Part shown: one piece after another, positions 24,871 to 34,234 of the stretch
How the letters are laid out: each line of letters opens with the position of its first letter
Numbering within the stretch: position 1 is the stretch's first letter
Origin: Bacteroidetes bacterium GWF2_33_16
Lineage (GTDB): Bacteria; Bacteroidota; Bacteroidia; Bacteroidales; UBA12077
Length of the DNA stretch: 64,000 bases
Direction: 5' to 3'
NCBI GenBank assembly: GCA_001768565.1
Contig: MEOE01000018.1
Span: 37,736-101,735, forward strand
Program-made: the position numbers and the translations under genes
Notes under the pieces: generated by a model
The model's database searches: none
The model's input: only the letters and a program-made list of their open reading frames with translations
What the model was told of the DNA's origin: nothing

Positions 24871-27210
24871 ATGAACAGAATTAACTTATTAATCACGATT
24901 ATTCTGATTTCAATTTTTGGATGCAGCAAATCAGTTGAGCTGAATATTCCTGAAAAATCAGAAATGTACGAAGTGTCAGGGCCTGTTTATATAAATGATG
25001 AGGGTACTGAAATATATCTGAATGGTTACTTCAGTCATGCGGAGTTAATCGATTCAGTAACTCTTCTAAACTATGAGTATGAACTATCGGGAGATAGAAA
25101 ATGGTTAAACGTAACACCTTCCATAAATTCACCTGCACTTGAAGAACTGAAAGTATGGATTGATGGATATTCTTATTCAATTATTTTGCTTTACGAGAAG
25201 AAAGTGCATTATGATTTCGTTTTTGATTCAAAAGGAGTTACTTACAAACAGGTTCAGTTATCAGGCAGCTTTACCTCATGGACTCCCTCAGAACCGCTTA
25301 CAAACGAGGGAGGAATATGGAAAACCACGCTCATGTTATCTCCGGGCAGATATCAATATCAGGTAGTAGTAGATGGAAAATGGATACTTGATCCTGGCAA
25401 CAGTATACAAGAAAGTAATAATATTGGCGGATTTAATTCGGTACTCACAATTCCTGACCCATCGGATAATGCGCCTAAATTAGTTACCTACACATATTCC
25501 ACAACCAATATAACGATTGGTGTTAATGGCAGTACAAATAAAATAATTTGTTTATGGGATAATTACCCGGTTTCTTTTATTGCAGATAAAAATGCCATTT
25601 CAGTTAACATTCCTAAAAATGCTAAAAAACTGAAACGTTCGTATGTTAGAGTATGGTCGTGCAATGAGTTTGGATATTCGAACGATATTATGGTTCCGCT
25701 TGAGTATGGGGAAGTTATTTCAGATGCAAATCAACTAAATCGTACCGACAAACATGCTCAAGTACTTTATTTTATGTTAGTTGACCGATTTAATAATGGC
25801 GATAAATCAATTGATAAACCCTTGATCGATCCTGAAATTCATGAAAGAGCAAATTACTGGGGTGGTGATTTGGCCGGTATAACTCAAAAAGTTAATGATG
25901 GTTATTTCACTGAGTTGGGTGTAAGTATGATTTGGTTGTCGCCGATTACACAGAATCCACACGAGGGATTTATTGAGTATCCCGCGCCACATCGTAAGTA
26001 TTCGGGCTATCACGGATATTGGCCAATAACATTAACTACTGTCGATAATCGTTTTGGTGATTCCAATGCATTAAAGGATTTAGTTTCATCTACTCATAAT
26101 AAAAACATGAACCTTATACTTGATTATGTTTCGAATCATGTTCATGAGCAAAATAAGATTTATATTGATAATCCAAATTGGGCTACAACTCTTGATCTAC
26201 CTGATGGAACTAAGAACATACGTATTTGGGAAGAACATAGGTTAACAACCTGGTTCGATACATTTTTACCATCATTGAATTTCGATTTACCTGAGGTGGA
26301 GGACATGATGTCGGATTCTGCTATGTTCTGGATTACAGAATATAATATTGATGGATTTCGCCATGATGCAACTAAACATATTCCAACACCTTACTGGCGA
26401 ACACTTACTAAAAAACTTCGTGACGAAACCAATAATAAACTGTTATTCCAGATTGGAGAAACTTTTGGTAGTCGTGAACTTATAAGAAGTTATGTTGGCT
26501 CCGACATGCTCGATGGTCAGTTCGATTTTAACCTATATTTCGATATGCGAAATATTATGGCTGCCGATAATGAATCGTTTGTGAAATTATCTCAGTCGTT
26601 AAAAGAAAGCTTAAAGTTTTATGGAAGTCATTCGTTAATGGGAAACATTACTGGAAATCACGATTTGCCAAGGTTTATTTCGTTTGCTGGTGGAGCACTG
26701 AAATTCGATGAAGATGATAAAAATGCCGGCTGGACTCGAGATATTCAGGTGAACGATACTATTGGTTATTACAAGTTACTTCAGGTTACAGCCTTTATAA
26801 ATACGATTCCGGGAGTACCGGTAATTTATTATGGCGACGAAATAGGAATGCCGGGAGCAGGCGACCCCGATAATCGCAGACCAATGAAATTCGATAGTCT
26901 TAACCGTTTCGAACAAATGGTTAAAGATCAAACAACGAAAATTATTAAAGAAAGAAGAAGTAACCTGGCATTGATTTATGGTGATTTGATTTTATTGCAT
27001 TCTGATGAAAGCACAATGGTTTATGCCAGAAAGTATTTTGATAAAATTTGTATAATAGCATTTAATAAATCAAACTCAGAAAAAAGCCTGAATATTGATC
27101 TTCCAGAATATTTGGGTATTTTGAAATTAGAATCATCACCTGAATATAAAATTACAAATCAACAATTTGAAATAAACTTAAAACCTTATTCATACTACAT
27201 TTTAGAATAG
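24871..27210 (+). CDS. GH13 amylase lipoprotein with N-terminal starch-binding-like domain
   Basis: A 779-residue lipoprotein (lipobox in IISIFGCSKS). After a first beta domain, residues about 125-200 form a CBM48/E-set module (VQLSGSFTSWTPSEPL, GRYQYQVVVDGKWILDPGN). The catalytic barrel begins around YFMLVDRFNNGD and has LDYVSNHVHE, GFRHDATKHIP (nucleophile D499), FQIGETFGS (E530) and ITGNHDLPRF (D598). LSPITQNPHEGF and the HGYWPI segment lie in the substrate loop. It is the last gene of the operon, 10 bases after the SusA-like gene, and ends at a strong terminator. It may act on the outer membrane surface or in the periplasm; the lipid anchor does not decide which. Confidence 0.9.
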   Translation: MNRINLLITIILISIFGCSKSVELNIPEKSEMYEVSGPVYINDEGTEIYLNGYFSHAELIDSVTLLNYEYELSGDRKWLNVTPSINSPALEELKVWIDGYSYSIILLYEKKVHYDFVFDSKGVTYKQVQLSGSFTSWTPSEPLTNEGGIWKTTLMLSPGRYQYQVVVDGKWILDPGNSIQESNNIGGFNSVLTIPDPSDNAPKLVTYTYSTTNITIGVNGSTNKIICLWDNYPVSFIADKNAISVNIPKNAKKLKRSYVRVWSCNEFGYSNDIMVPLEYGEVISDANQLNRTDKHAQVLYFMLVDRFNNGDKSIDKPLIDPEIHERANYWGGDLAGITQKVNDGYFTELGVSMIWLSPITQNPHEGFIEYPAPHRKYSGYHGYWPITLTTVDNRFGDSNALKDLVSSTHNKNMNLILDYVSNHVHEQNKIYIDNPNWATTLDLPDGTKNIRIWEEHRLTTWFDTFLPSLNFDLPEVEDMMSDSAMFWITEYNIDGFRHDATKHIPTPYWRTLTKKLRDETNNKLLFQIGETFGSRELIRSYVGSDMLDGQFDFNLYFDMRNIMAADNESFVKLSQSLKESLKFYGSHSLMGNITGNHDLPRFISFAGGALKFDEDDKNAGWTRDIQVNDTIGYYKLLQVTAFINTIPGVPVIYYGDEIGMPGAGDPDNRRPMKFDSLNRFEQMVKDQTTKIIKERRSNLALIYGDLILLHSDESTMVYARKYFDKICIIAFNKSNSEKSLNIDLPEYLGILKLESSPEYKITNQQFEINLKPYSYYILE

Positions 27211-27230
27211 ATTCGGGATTTTCTAAAATA

Positions 27231-27263
27231 AAAACGGCTTCTGAATTTCAGAAGCCGTTTTTT
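27231..27263 (+). terminator. Rho-independent terminator of the maltose operon
   Basis: AAAACGGCTTCTGAA-T-TTCAGAAGCCGTTTT is a perfect palindrome followed by T, 21 bases after the last GH13 stop. It could work in both directions. Confidence 0.95.
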
Positions 27264-27267
27264 GTGA

Positions 27268-27304
27268 CAAGCCCTCCGAGGATTTTAAACCTTCGGGGGG
27301 CTTG
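27268..27304 (-). terminator. GC-rich hairpin after pfkA, dispersed-palindrome type
   Basis: CAAGCCCTCCGAGG pairs imperfectly with CCTTCGGGGGGCTTG around ATTTTAAA. It lies 28 bases after the pfkA stop. The core CGAGGATTTTAAACCT is shared with the hairpin at 8254-8294. Confidence 0.65.
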
Positions 27305-27331
27305 CTTTACGAAAGTTAAAGTTTTAATTAT

Positions 27332-28426
27332 TTAATCTCCAAAGCTAATTCCAACACCACGTGCATTGCGCATTAGGGCTGTGTCATAAGTAACAAAGTT
27401 TGGAACTGTAATCGCTTCTTTAAAAGGAACAGATGTAATATGTGGATGACGGTAAGAAACCATTTCACCAAATTTTCCTTCCAGCACCATTTCGAATGCA
27501 TGAACACCAAACTGAGTAGCCAGTACTCGGTCGTATGCAATAGGAATACCACCACGCTGAATGTGTCCAAGAACGGTTTTGCGCATACTGTGTTTACAGC
27601 CTGCTTCTTTTAATTCTTCAACCAATCGAGAGGCTGCACCTGAAAGTTTTGCATTATTATAGCCAATCTCATCATTTTTTTCAGATGACATATCTTTGCC
27701 AATAGCTCTGGCTCCTTCTGCAATAACTATAATTACAAATCCTCTATCACGAATAAAGCGGGAATTAATTCTTTCTAGCACTTTGTTTATATCATAAGGA
27801 AATTCAGGAAGCAAACATATTTCCGCACCACCGGCAACGGCTGCGTTTAAAGCAATCCAACCAGCATCACGACCCATAACTTCCAGAATCTGAACACGGT
27901 TATGACTAGCGGCTGTAGTAACGAGCTTATCAACAGAATCGGTTGCAATCTGAACCGCAGTTTGAAAACCGAATGTGGTATCTGTTGCCGAAAGGTCATT
28001 ATCAATAGTTTTTGGAACGCCTATTATGTTTAAACCTTTTTCATAAAGTGCTTGTGAAATACGTTGTGAGCCATCTCCACCAATATTTATAACGGCATCA
28101 ACGCCCATGTACATAAGTTTACGAATCATTTCTTCGGAACGATCAACCGATGTCCACGATCCATCTTTATTTTTTACTGGCCAGGCAAAAGGTCCCCCAC
28201 GGTTTGTTGTTTCAATTATTGTTCCACCCTGGAAATGAATTCCGGCCACAGCTTTTTCGTCTAAAATTTTTATTTCGGTGGGTTCCCATAAAATACCGTT
28301 AAATGCCTGTATACTACCAATAACTTCCCAATCTCTTTCTTGCGAAGCTCTTTTTACAATAGCCCTGATTACGGCATTAAGTCCGGGACAATCTCCACCT
28401 GCTGTTGCTACTAAAACACGTTTCAT
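27332..28426 (-). CDS. pfkA: 6-phosphofructokinase, group III (mixed-type) family
   Basis: A 364-residue cytoplasmic enzyme that phosphorylates fructose 6-phosphate. The nucleotide site starts with VATAGGDCPGLNAVIRAI. The cofactor-deciding residues are Gly in NIGGDGSQRIS (equivalent to Gly104 of the E. coli enzyme, the ATP type) and Lys in GVPKTIDNDL (equivalent to position 124, the PPi type). This Gly/Lys pair marks the group III enzymes, for which ATP use is common but not universal. EVMGRDAGWIALNAAVAGG and GHIQRGGIP are the substrate-site motifs. It runs opposite to the flanking amylase genes inside the glucan locus, with its own hairpin. The location fits a glycolytic link, but it may serve the whole cell. 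Confidence 0.93.
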   Translation of the reverse strand: MKRVLVATAGGDCPGLNAVIRAIVKRASQERDWEVIGSIQAFNGILWEPTEIKILDEKAVAGIHFQGGTIIETTNRGGPFAWPVKNKDGSWTSVDRSEEMIRKLMYMGVDAVINIGGDGSQRISQALYEKGLNIIGVPKTIDNDLSATDTTFGFQTAVQIATDSVDKLVTTAASHNRVQILEVMGRDAGWIALNAAVAGGAEICLLPEFPYDINKVLERINSRFIRDRGFVIIVIAEGARAIGKDMSSEKNDEIGYNNAKLSGAASRLVEELKEAGCKHSMRKTVLGHIQRGGIPIAYDRVLATQFGVHAFEMVLEGKFGEMVSYRHPHITSVPFKEAITVPNFVTYDTALMRNARGVGISFGD

Positions 28427-28522
28427 TCTTTATTTTTTAAGTTTTTAATTTTGACAGGAAATAATTCGTCTGTTTTCTTTATTTTATAAGCCTTACATGT
28501 ATATGATTTAATAAAATTTTCC

Positions 28523-28530
28523 TATCTTTA
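28523..28530 (+). promoter_or_regulatory. -7-like element for the GH13 lipoprotein at 28627
   Basis: TATCTTTA differs from the TAnnTTTG consensus at the last base and lies 97 bases before the start. No good -33 box and no copy of the LacI-type operator are seen in this gap. Confidence 0.35.
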
Positions 28531-28626
28531 GAACTATTCGAAAACAGAAAGGTAAAATTAGTAAAAACCCCTGATTTATCACAATTTAGAGTTAATTTAA
28601 TTCACAAATTTATTAAAAATTATTGC

Positions 28627-29994
28627 ATGAAAACAACTACACAAATAATCAGTAGATTTTTCTTTTTTAGCAGTTTAATAGTTCTTCTTTTTCTTTGCTC
28701 ATGTAAATCAGAAAACACAACTACCGATTATCAAAAAGTAAAACACCCGGAGTGGAGTAAAAACGCAAGTATTTACGAAGTTAATGTACGACAATTCACC
28801 CCCGAAGGTACTTTTAATGCATTTGCAGAACACCTCCCTCGTTTAAAGGAAATGGGAATTGACATTCTCTGGTTAATGCCTATTCATCCCATTGGGATTG
28901 AAAACAGAAAGGGATCATTGGGTAGTTATTATTCGGTAAAGGATTATTATGCTGTTAATCCCGAATTTGGAACTGATGAGGATTTCAGACAGTTGGTTAC
29001 GAAAGCTCATAAATTAGGTATGTATGTTATTATCGACTGGGTTGCAAATCATTCATCCTGGGATACGGAACAAATAAAAAATAATCCTGATTGGTATACA
29101 AAGAATGATAAAGGTGAAATAATTGCTCCTGTTGCTGATTGGAGCGATGTGGCTGATTTTAATTATGATAATAAGGATATGCGTAACTTCATGATTGATG
29201 CACTTAAGTACTGGGTAAATGAATTCAATATTGACGGTTATCGTTGTGATGTTGCAGGTATGGTTCCTATTGATTTTTGGAATGATACAAGAGCAGAACT
29301 TGATAAAATAAAACCAGTATTTATGCTTGCCGAAGCAAATGAGCCTGAGATGCACGATTTTGCATTTGATATGACTTATGCTTGGGATATGCATTTTTTG
29401 TGGAACGAAATTGCACAAGGAAAAAAGAATATTACTGATTTGGTTAGTTTAATTGAAAAAGAGAAAATAAAATATCCTCCTCATGCATATCACATGAACT
29501 TTACATCGAACCACGATGAAAATACCTGGAAAGGAACAGAGTATGAAAGATTAAATAGTGCAGTAAAAACATTTGCAGTGCTTTTAGTTACTATGCCCGG
29601 AATGCCATTGGTATATAGCGGACAAGAGGCTTGTTTAGATAAACGCTTACGTTTTTTTGATAAAGACACAATTGATTGGGCCGTGAATTGCGAATTAGAT
29701 GAACTTTATACCAGTTTATTAAAACTGAAAAAAGAAAATCAAGCTTTATGGAATGGAGAATTTGGTGGCGATTTGGTAAGAATTCCAACTTCTGCTGATG
29801 ATAAGATATTTGCTTTTGTTCGTGAGAAAGAGGGAAACAAGATTATTTCAGTTTTCAACTTGTCGGCCGAGAAAATTGATTTTACTATAAATTACGATGT
29901 AAGCAACGAATCTTTTATCGATATTTTTAGTAATTCAGCTTTAACTAACAACTTAAGCTTTGATGCTTGGGGATATATGGTATTTAAAAACTAA
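28627..29994 (+). CDS. GH13 amylase lipoprotein, compact form
   Basis: A 455-residue lipoprotein (lipobox in LLFLCSCKSENTT, Cys near 26). Unlike the other GH13 genes here it has no accessory beta module: the barrel begins at once with ASIYEVNVRQFTPEGTF. Motifs are VIIDWVANHSSWD, GYRCDVAGMVP (nucleophile D208), FMLAEANEPEM (acid/base E236) and FTSNHDENTW (D297), and the active site is complete. GMPLVYSGQEACLDKRLRFFDKD follows. The short length suggests action on small maltodextrins. It stands alone, with a terminator behind it and pfkA divergent before it. The cellular side (surface or periplasm) is not resolved. Confidence 0.9.
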   Translation: MKTTTQIISRFFFFSSLIVLLFLCSCKSENTTTDYQKVKHPEWSKNASIYEVNVRQFTPEGTFNAFAEHLPRLKEMGIDILWLMPIHPIGIENRKGSLGSYYSVKDYYAVNPEFGTDEDFRQLVTKAHKLGMYVIIDWVANHSSWDTEQIKNNPDWYTKNDKGEIIAPVADWSDVADFNYDNKDMRNFMIDALKYWVNEFNIDGYRCDVAGMVPIDFWNDTRAELDKIKPVFMLAEANEPEMHDFAFDMTYAWDMHFLWNEIAQGKKNITDLVSLIEKEKIKYPPHAYHMNFTSNHDENTWKGTEYERLNSAVKTFAVLLVTMPGMPLVYSGQEACLDKRLRFFDKDTIDWAVNCELDELYTSLLKLKKENQALWNGEFGGDLVRIPTSADDKIFAFVREKEGNKIISVFNLSAEKIDFTINYDVSNESFIDIFSNSALTNNLSFDAWGYMVFKN

Positions 29995-30010
29995 TTTTCT
30001 TATAATAAAT

Positions 30011-30039
30011 AATCGCCAGGCATCTTGCCTGGCGATTTT
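30011..30039. terminator. Terminator between the two converging GH13 genes
   Basis: AATCGCCAGGCA-tct-TGCCTGGCGATT is a perfect 12-bp stem followed by a few T, 17 bases after the compact GH13 stop. Confidence 0.88.
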
Positions 30040-30086
30040 GTTGTTAACACCATTAATCCCTAAAATAATCCCTAAAAACTAACTCT

Positions 30087-32840
30087 TTAATTTTTTATTA
30101 ATCTTCCTGTAAAACGTTGATTGCCTGAGTTTAATTCGTAAAAGTAAAGACCATTACCCAATTTTGATAAATCAATTTCTATTGTTGTATCTGCTTGTAA
30201 ACCTGATTTAATAGAAACTAACTGACCATTTAGATTATAAATTTTTATTTCAAACTTTTGATTTTGAGAATCATCATTAAAGCTAAAACTAAATACTCCA
30301 GATGAAGGATTAGGAAAAACCCTTAAATCGCTATTTGAAATCTCTATGTCATTTACTAGTCCAACTGTTATATCAGGCTTATTTAGTTTTACATCTGTAT
30401 ATAATCTGTACTCTCCTTGTTTTAATGCAATTTCACCAAGTGTACTTGTTACAGTTATTGAATCGCCCGAGTAAAATTCATACCATTGGCCTGTTTTTTG
30501 GAAATTGGGAATTACGTTTTTGGTTTCCATATCGAAATTGCCCACAATTACTACATTCATATCTGTACTATTGAGATATATGAATTTTAATTTTCCTGAT
30601 TGAACAATAGAATAATCTGTTGTACTAAATACTGGATATGTATTTTTTAAATTATTTAAAGCGCTATATACATCATAAATTCTTTTTCTTCCAGCTACCT
30701 GATAATAATCCCAGCGAATGGGTTTGTTGCAAACACGGCAGTCATAATCAATAGAATAATCATAGCCTAGCTCACCAAATTGCCAGATCATTTTTGGGCC
30801 TGGTATTGGAATAAAGAAATTGGCAACAAGCTCAATTCGATTAAAAGCTGTATTTATTTCCTTAATGTTATAATCTCCAAGTGTATTTCCATATTGCAGA
30901 TTCTTATACATCAACCGCTCTTCATCGTGGCTCTCCATATACGAAACTAAATGCGGAGCAATCCATGTGCGAGCTTTATAAGATCCCCACGAAATATCAG
31001 ATGTATATCCCATGCTTGCTTCGTTGTACTGATAGTTAATATTCCCCCATAACATCATTCCAAAATCGGCAAGATTTTTTTCTTCAGCATTGTCGGCAAA
31101 ATGCTCAAGTATAACATAGGCATTAGGGTTTGTATCCCAGATACGCAAAGCCATTCTTTTTAAGATATTGATCCTCGAAACATCATAAGCTCCACCATCG
31201 CCTGGAGTATTAGTAAAACCCTTGGTAAAATCGAACCTAAATCCATCAACATTATAGTTTACTAACCAAAATTTGTTTACACTATCAACAAATTCTTTAG
31301 TGTGCACACTTTCATGATTAAAATCGTACCCCCACGAATACGTCGAATTTGGTGACTGCACATTATACCAAGGGTTTTGTAAAGAGGGTTTGCCATTCTC
31401 AAAATACATTTGTACTAATGGAGACTGGCCATAGGAATGATTCAAAACCATATCAATAATTACTGAAATATTTCTTCCGTGACAGGAATCGATAAATTCT
31501 TTCAATCTATTTTTTGTTCCGTAGTATTTGTCGGGAGCGAAATAAAAACTTGGATTGTATCCCCAGCTCTCATTTCCCTCGAACTCGTTTACAGGCATTA
31601 ATTCAATTGTATTGATACCTAAGCTGTCTAAATAATCAAGTGTGTCGATTAAGGTTCGGTAATTATGTTTTGCTATAAAGTCTCTAATATGCAACTCGTA
31701 AATTATCAGGTTGCTTTTTGATGGAGGTACAAAATCTGTGTTTTGCCAAACGTATTCTATTTGGTTTGTTTGCAATACAGATGCAATTCCGGTTGCTTCT
31801 TCCGATGGATAGGAAATTAGTCCGGGATATGTTTCAGAAGCAATATATTTATCATTAGGGTCACTTGTTTTTTCGGTATAGGGATCTGCAATTCGTAAAG
31901 AACCATTAATATAATATTGATAAATATATTCCTTACCGGGTGTTAAGTTTCCAATAGAAATCCAGTAAATAGAATCATTGGGAGTGATATTCATCAAATA
32001 ATCTTCATTTGTTCTCCAGTCAGAAAAATCACCTAATACATAAACAAACTCTTTATTTGGGGCAAATAAAACCAATCCAACCGAATCGTTGGCCAGATAG
32101 TTAATGCCTTTTTTCCAACCTGAGGGCAATTCGGCAATTGCAGGTTCTCCTCTTACCTGAAAATAAACCGAATCTCGAGCAATTTCTGTAGTAGTTTTTG
32201 CTACCACAAGAATTTTATGTGTTCCAACAATATTTTCAGTATGATTAAATGAAATAGTTGTTCCAGCCGAATCTAATATCAGGTTATCATCAATATAAAG
32301 GAAAAGACTGTCAGATTCGTTTGATGAGGTTGCAATAGAAATACTTACGCCCGGAGTAATAATCATATCGGGCAGGGGCGAAGTAATATTTACATTTAAT
32401 CCTTCGGCATACACATTATAAAAAATATTACCACCATCAGCTTCGCGTGCCACTTTCGAACCATCGGAATTCCTGAACACGAAGGCTAGTTTTAAAACTT
32501 CTTCGTTTTCAGCAACACCGTAAAATTCTTTTATCGATGGGCTTATGGTAAACTGATACAGATTTGCAGATATTTTGGTAAGCTTTGCTTTGGCTGTATT
32601 TACTGTCCACCCGGCAATTACGTATTTCCATTCTGTTGAAGAAGATGTAATTAATCCTGTATGAGCATAAATATCGCCGGTAAAGTCTTTTAATTCCTGA
32701 TTTCCCTGAGTAGCATCAAAATAAATAATAACAGAATTAGTAGCAGTAGGAAATTCCGGATCGGCGGTTATTACCTGTGAGTTAACCAATAATGAACTAA
32801 AACTTAAAAAGAAAAATAATAAGGCCGATTGAATTCTCAT
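30087..32840 (-). CDS. Extracellular GH13 amylase with type IX secretion sorting domain
   Basis: A 917-residue multidomain protein with signal peptide (to about residue 21). An N-terminal beta module (FPTATNSVIIYFDATQGN) resembles those seen before GH13 domains in Bacteroidota, and an E-set/CBM48-like module (about 240-335) follows with FVYVLGDFSDWR. The catalytic barrel has ELMPVNEFEGNESWGYNP, GFRFDFTKGF (nucleophile D537), VILEHFADN (E579) and MESHDEERLM (D639). The last 80 residues form a type A T9SS sorting domain: LRVFPNPSSGVFSF, IYNLNGQLV, LGNGLYFYEL and the ending GRLIKN. So it is exported to the cell surface or medium and likely makes the first cut in starch. It follows susE after an intergenic hairpin. 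Confidence 0.93.
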   Translation of the reverse strand: MRIQSALLFFFLSFSSLLVNSQVITADPEFPTATNSVIIYFDATQGNQELKDFTGDIYAHTGLITSSSTEWKYVIAGWTVNTAKAKLTKISANLYQFTISPSIKEFYGVAENEEVLKLAFVFRNSDGSKVAREADGGNIFYNVYAEGLNVNITSPLPDMIITPGVSISIATSSNESDSLFLYIDDNLILDSAGTTISFNHTENIVGTHKILVVAKTTTEIARDSVYFQVRGEPAIAELPSGWKKGINYLANDSVGLVLFAPNKEFVYVLGDFSDWRTNEDYLMNITPNDSIYWISIGNLTPGKEYIYQYYINGSLRIADPYTEKTSDPNDKYIASETYPGLISYPSEEATGIASVLQTNQIEYVWQNTDFVPPSKSNLIIYELHIRDFIAKHNYRTLIDTLDYLDSLGINTIELMPVNEFEGNESWGYNPSFYFAPDKYYGTKNRLKEFIDSCHGRNISVIIDMVLNHSYGQSPLVQMYFENGKPSLQNPWYNVQSPNSTYSWGYDFNHESVHTKEFVDSVNKFWLVNYNVDGFRFDFTKGFTNTPGDGGAYDVSRINILKRMALRIWDTNPNAYVILEHFADNAEEKNLADFGMMLWGNINYQYNEASMGYTSDISWGSYKARTWIAPHLVSYMESHDEERLMYKNLQYGNTLGDYNIKEINTAFNRIELVANFFIPIPGPKMIWQFGELGYDYSIDYDCRVCNKPIRWDYYQVAGRKRIYDVYSALNNLKNTYPVFSTTDYSIVQSGKLKFIYLNSTDMNVVIVGNFDMETKNVIPNFQKTGQWYEFYSGDSITVTSTLGEIALKQGEYRLYTDVKLNKPDITVGLVNDIEISNSDLRVFPNPSSGVFSFSFNDDSQNQKFEIKIYNLNGQLVSIKSGLQADTTIEIDLSKLGNGLYFYELNSGNQRFTGRLIKN

Positions 32841-32861
32841 TTTAATTTTTTTATAGATAAG

Positions 32862-32896
32862 AAAAAAATAAGGCAGACATTAAGTCTGCCTTATTT
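32862..32896 (-). terminator. Hairpin with T-run between susE and the T9SS amylase
   Basis: On the minus strand, AAATAAGGCAGAC pairs with GTCTGCCTTATTT around five bases and is followed by T residues, 13 bases after the susE stop. It probably makes the amylase less expressed than susCDE, or separates the units. Confidence 0.85.
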
Positions 32897-32908
32897 AGAG
32901 TGCATGAA

Positions 32909-34186
32909 TTATTTGCCTTCTGTAATAACTATTTTTTTAGTATCATTATTTCCAGCATCAATTGTAAGTACAATATCATAAGTACCTTTAACAGAAACCT
33001 TAAGATCGCCAGAAGTAGCTGGGTCTACGTTTGCTGAACTTGCAGTATGATCAACAACATCCAATCCAGCATCAAAGTTAGCACCACCTGATGGAGGAGC
33101 AACACCATTTTCAGTTCTTAGTTTAAATCCTTCATTAGCCTCAATAACCATATTTGACCAAGTCCATGTATAGATATCTCCAACTTTAACTGGAGCACCG
33201 TCAGCTAAAAGTTTATTTCCCCAGGCCCAACCACTTGGATCAGGAACAATAGCGTTTGCATTGTCTGCACTAACACCTGTACCAACAGCATCGCAAATAA
33301 CACCTGTCCAGTTTGTTAATGGAAGATCAGCAGTTTTAGTCGCGGTAGCAGAATGGCCATCTGCAAGAGTCCATGTCATTGTTATAGTATATACTCCAGG
33401 CGCAGCATTTACAATGTTTGCACCACCAGCAATAATAGCATTTACTGCACCACCAAAGTTAGTGTTTACATTTACACCTTTTTTACCACCACCAAGGTCT
33501 ACTAAAGTATCTAAAACAATTTTCCAACCATTTGAATATCTGAATTTCCAATCGCCACCACGCAATTCCATTTCGGTTTTTGTAAAAGTCATAGTGTTTT
33601 TGTCGAATGCAGAAGCAGTTAAAGGTGTTGCTGTTCCCCAACCTTCTGGAGTTGCAGCACCAATAACACCCCAAACAACGCGAGCAACAACAACTTTTTG
33701 TAATTCAGTATCAATTACAACATGATACAATCCATCTTCTGGAACAGAGAATTCGGTTGTTGATTCTGTATATGAACCTCTCCAAAAATCTTCATCTTTT
33801 GGTTCATCATTAATACGATCAGCAAGTGCTACTAATGCAAAATCAGTTCCTGGACCATATTGCTTTTTTACTGATCCTGCAACATGTTTAATTTTGAAAG
33901 TTCCGGTAGCACTTAATGCAATGTATTTTTCATATAATGTTGGTCTGTCATCTTCATTAATTATTCCATCATTATAATCGTCATTTAGTACTTCATTTCT
34001 GGTTACAGCAAAACGTCCAGTAGTATTATAAGAGTCTAATGCTGTTGCATCACCCATAATATAAATGCCATCAAGGACAATTTCATCATCGGTATCTTCG
34101 TCATCTTCACAAGCTGTGAATGTTAACAAAGCAGCTAAAATTAACCATGTAAGGTTAAAGATTTTTTTAAAAACATTTTTTTTCAT
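32909..34186 (-). CDS. SusE/SusF-like outer-membrane starch-binding lipoprotein
   Basis: A 425-residue lipoprotein (lipobox in LLTFTACEDDEDTDD, with an acidic tail that favours surface display). It holds repeated beta domains of the SusE/SusF kind. The domain starts are GIYIMGDATALDSYN, WGVIGAATPEGWGTATPLT (about 168) and WTGVICDAVGTG with a PDPSGWAWGNKL element. Tryptophans in WKFRYSNGWKIVLD are placed as in the starch-contacting faces of such domains. The family binds alpha-glucans at the cell surface but is not catalytic. The position just after susD matches the usual sus order. Sequence divergence in this family is high, so assigning E or F would be arbitrary. Confidence 0.85.
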   Translation of the reverse strand: MKKNVFKKIFNLTWLILAALLTFTACEDDEDTDDEIVLDGIYIMGDATALDSYNTTGRFAVTRNEVLNDDYNDGIINEDDRPTLYEKYIALSATGTFKIKHVAGSVKKQYGPGTDFALVALADRINDEPKDEDFWRGSYTESTTEFSVPEDGLYHVVIDTELQKVVVARVVWGVIGAATPEGWGTATPLTASAFDKNTMTFTKTEMELRGGDWKFRYSNGWKIVLDTLVDLGGGKKGVNVNTNFGGAVNAIIAGGANIVNAAPGVYTITMTWTLADGHSATATKTADLPLTNWTGVICDAVGTGVSADNANAIVPDPSGWAWGNKLLADGAPVKVGDIYTWTWSNMVIEANEGFKLRTENGVAPPSGGANFDAGLDVVDHTASSANVDPATSGDLKVSVKGTYDIVLTIDAGNNDTKKIVITEGK

Positions 34187-34234
34187 AATGTAAATTTTTA
34201 GTTAGTAAATAAATTTTAGTTAGTAATAAATTCT

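Noticed and set aside
33261..33725. Plus-strand frame of 154 residues within susE
   Set aside because: Antisense shadow of the SusE-like gene; biased composition and no support for independent coding.
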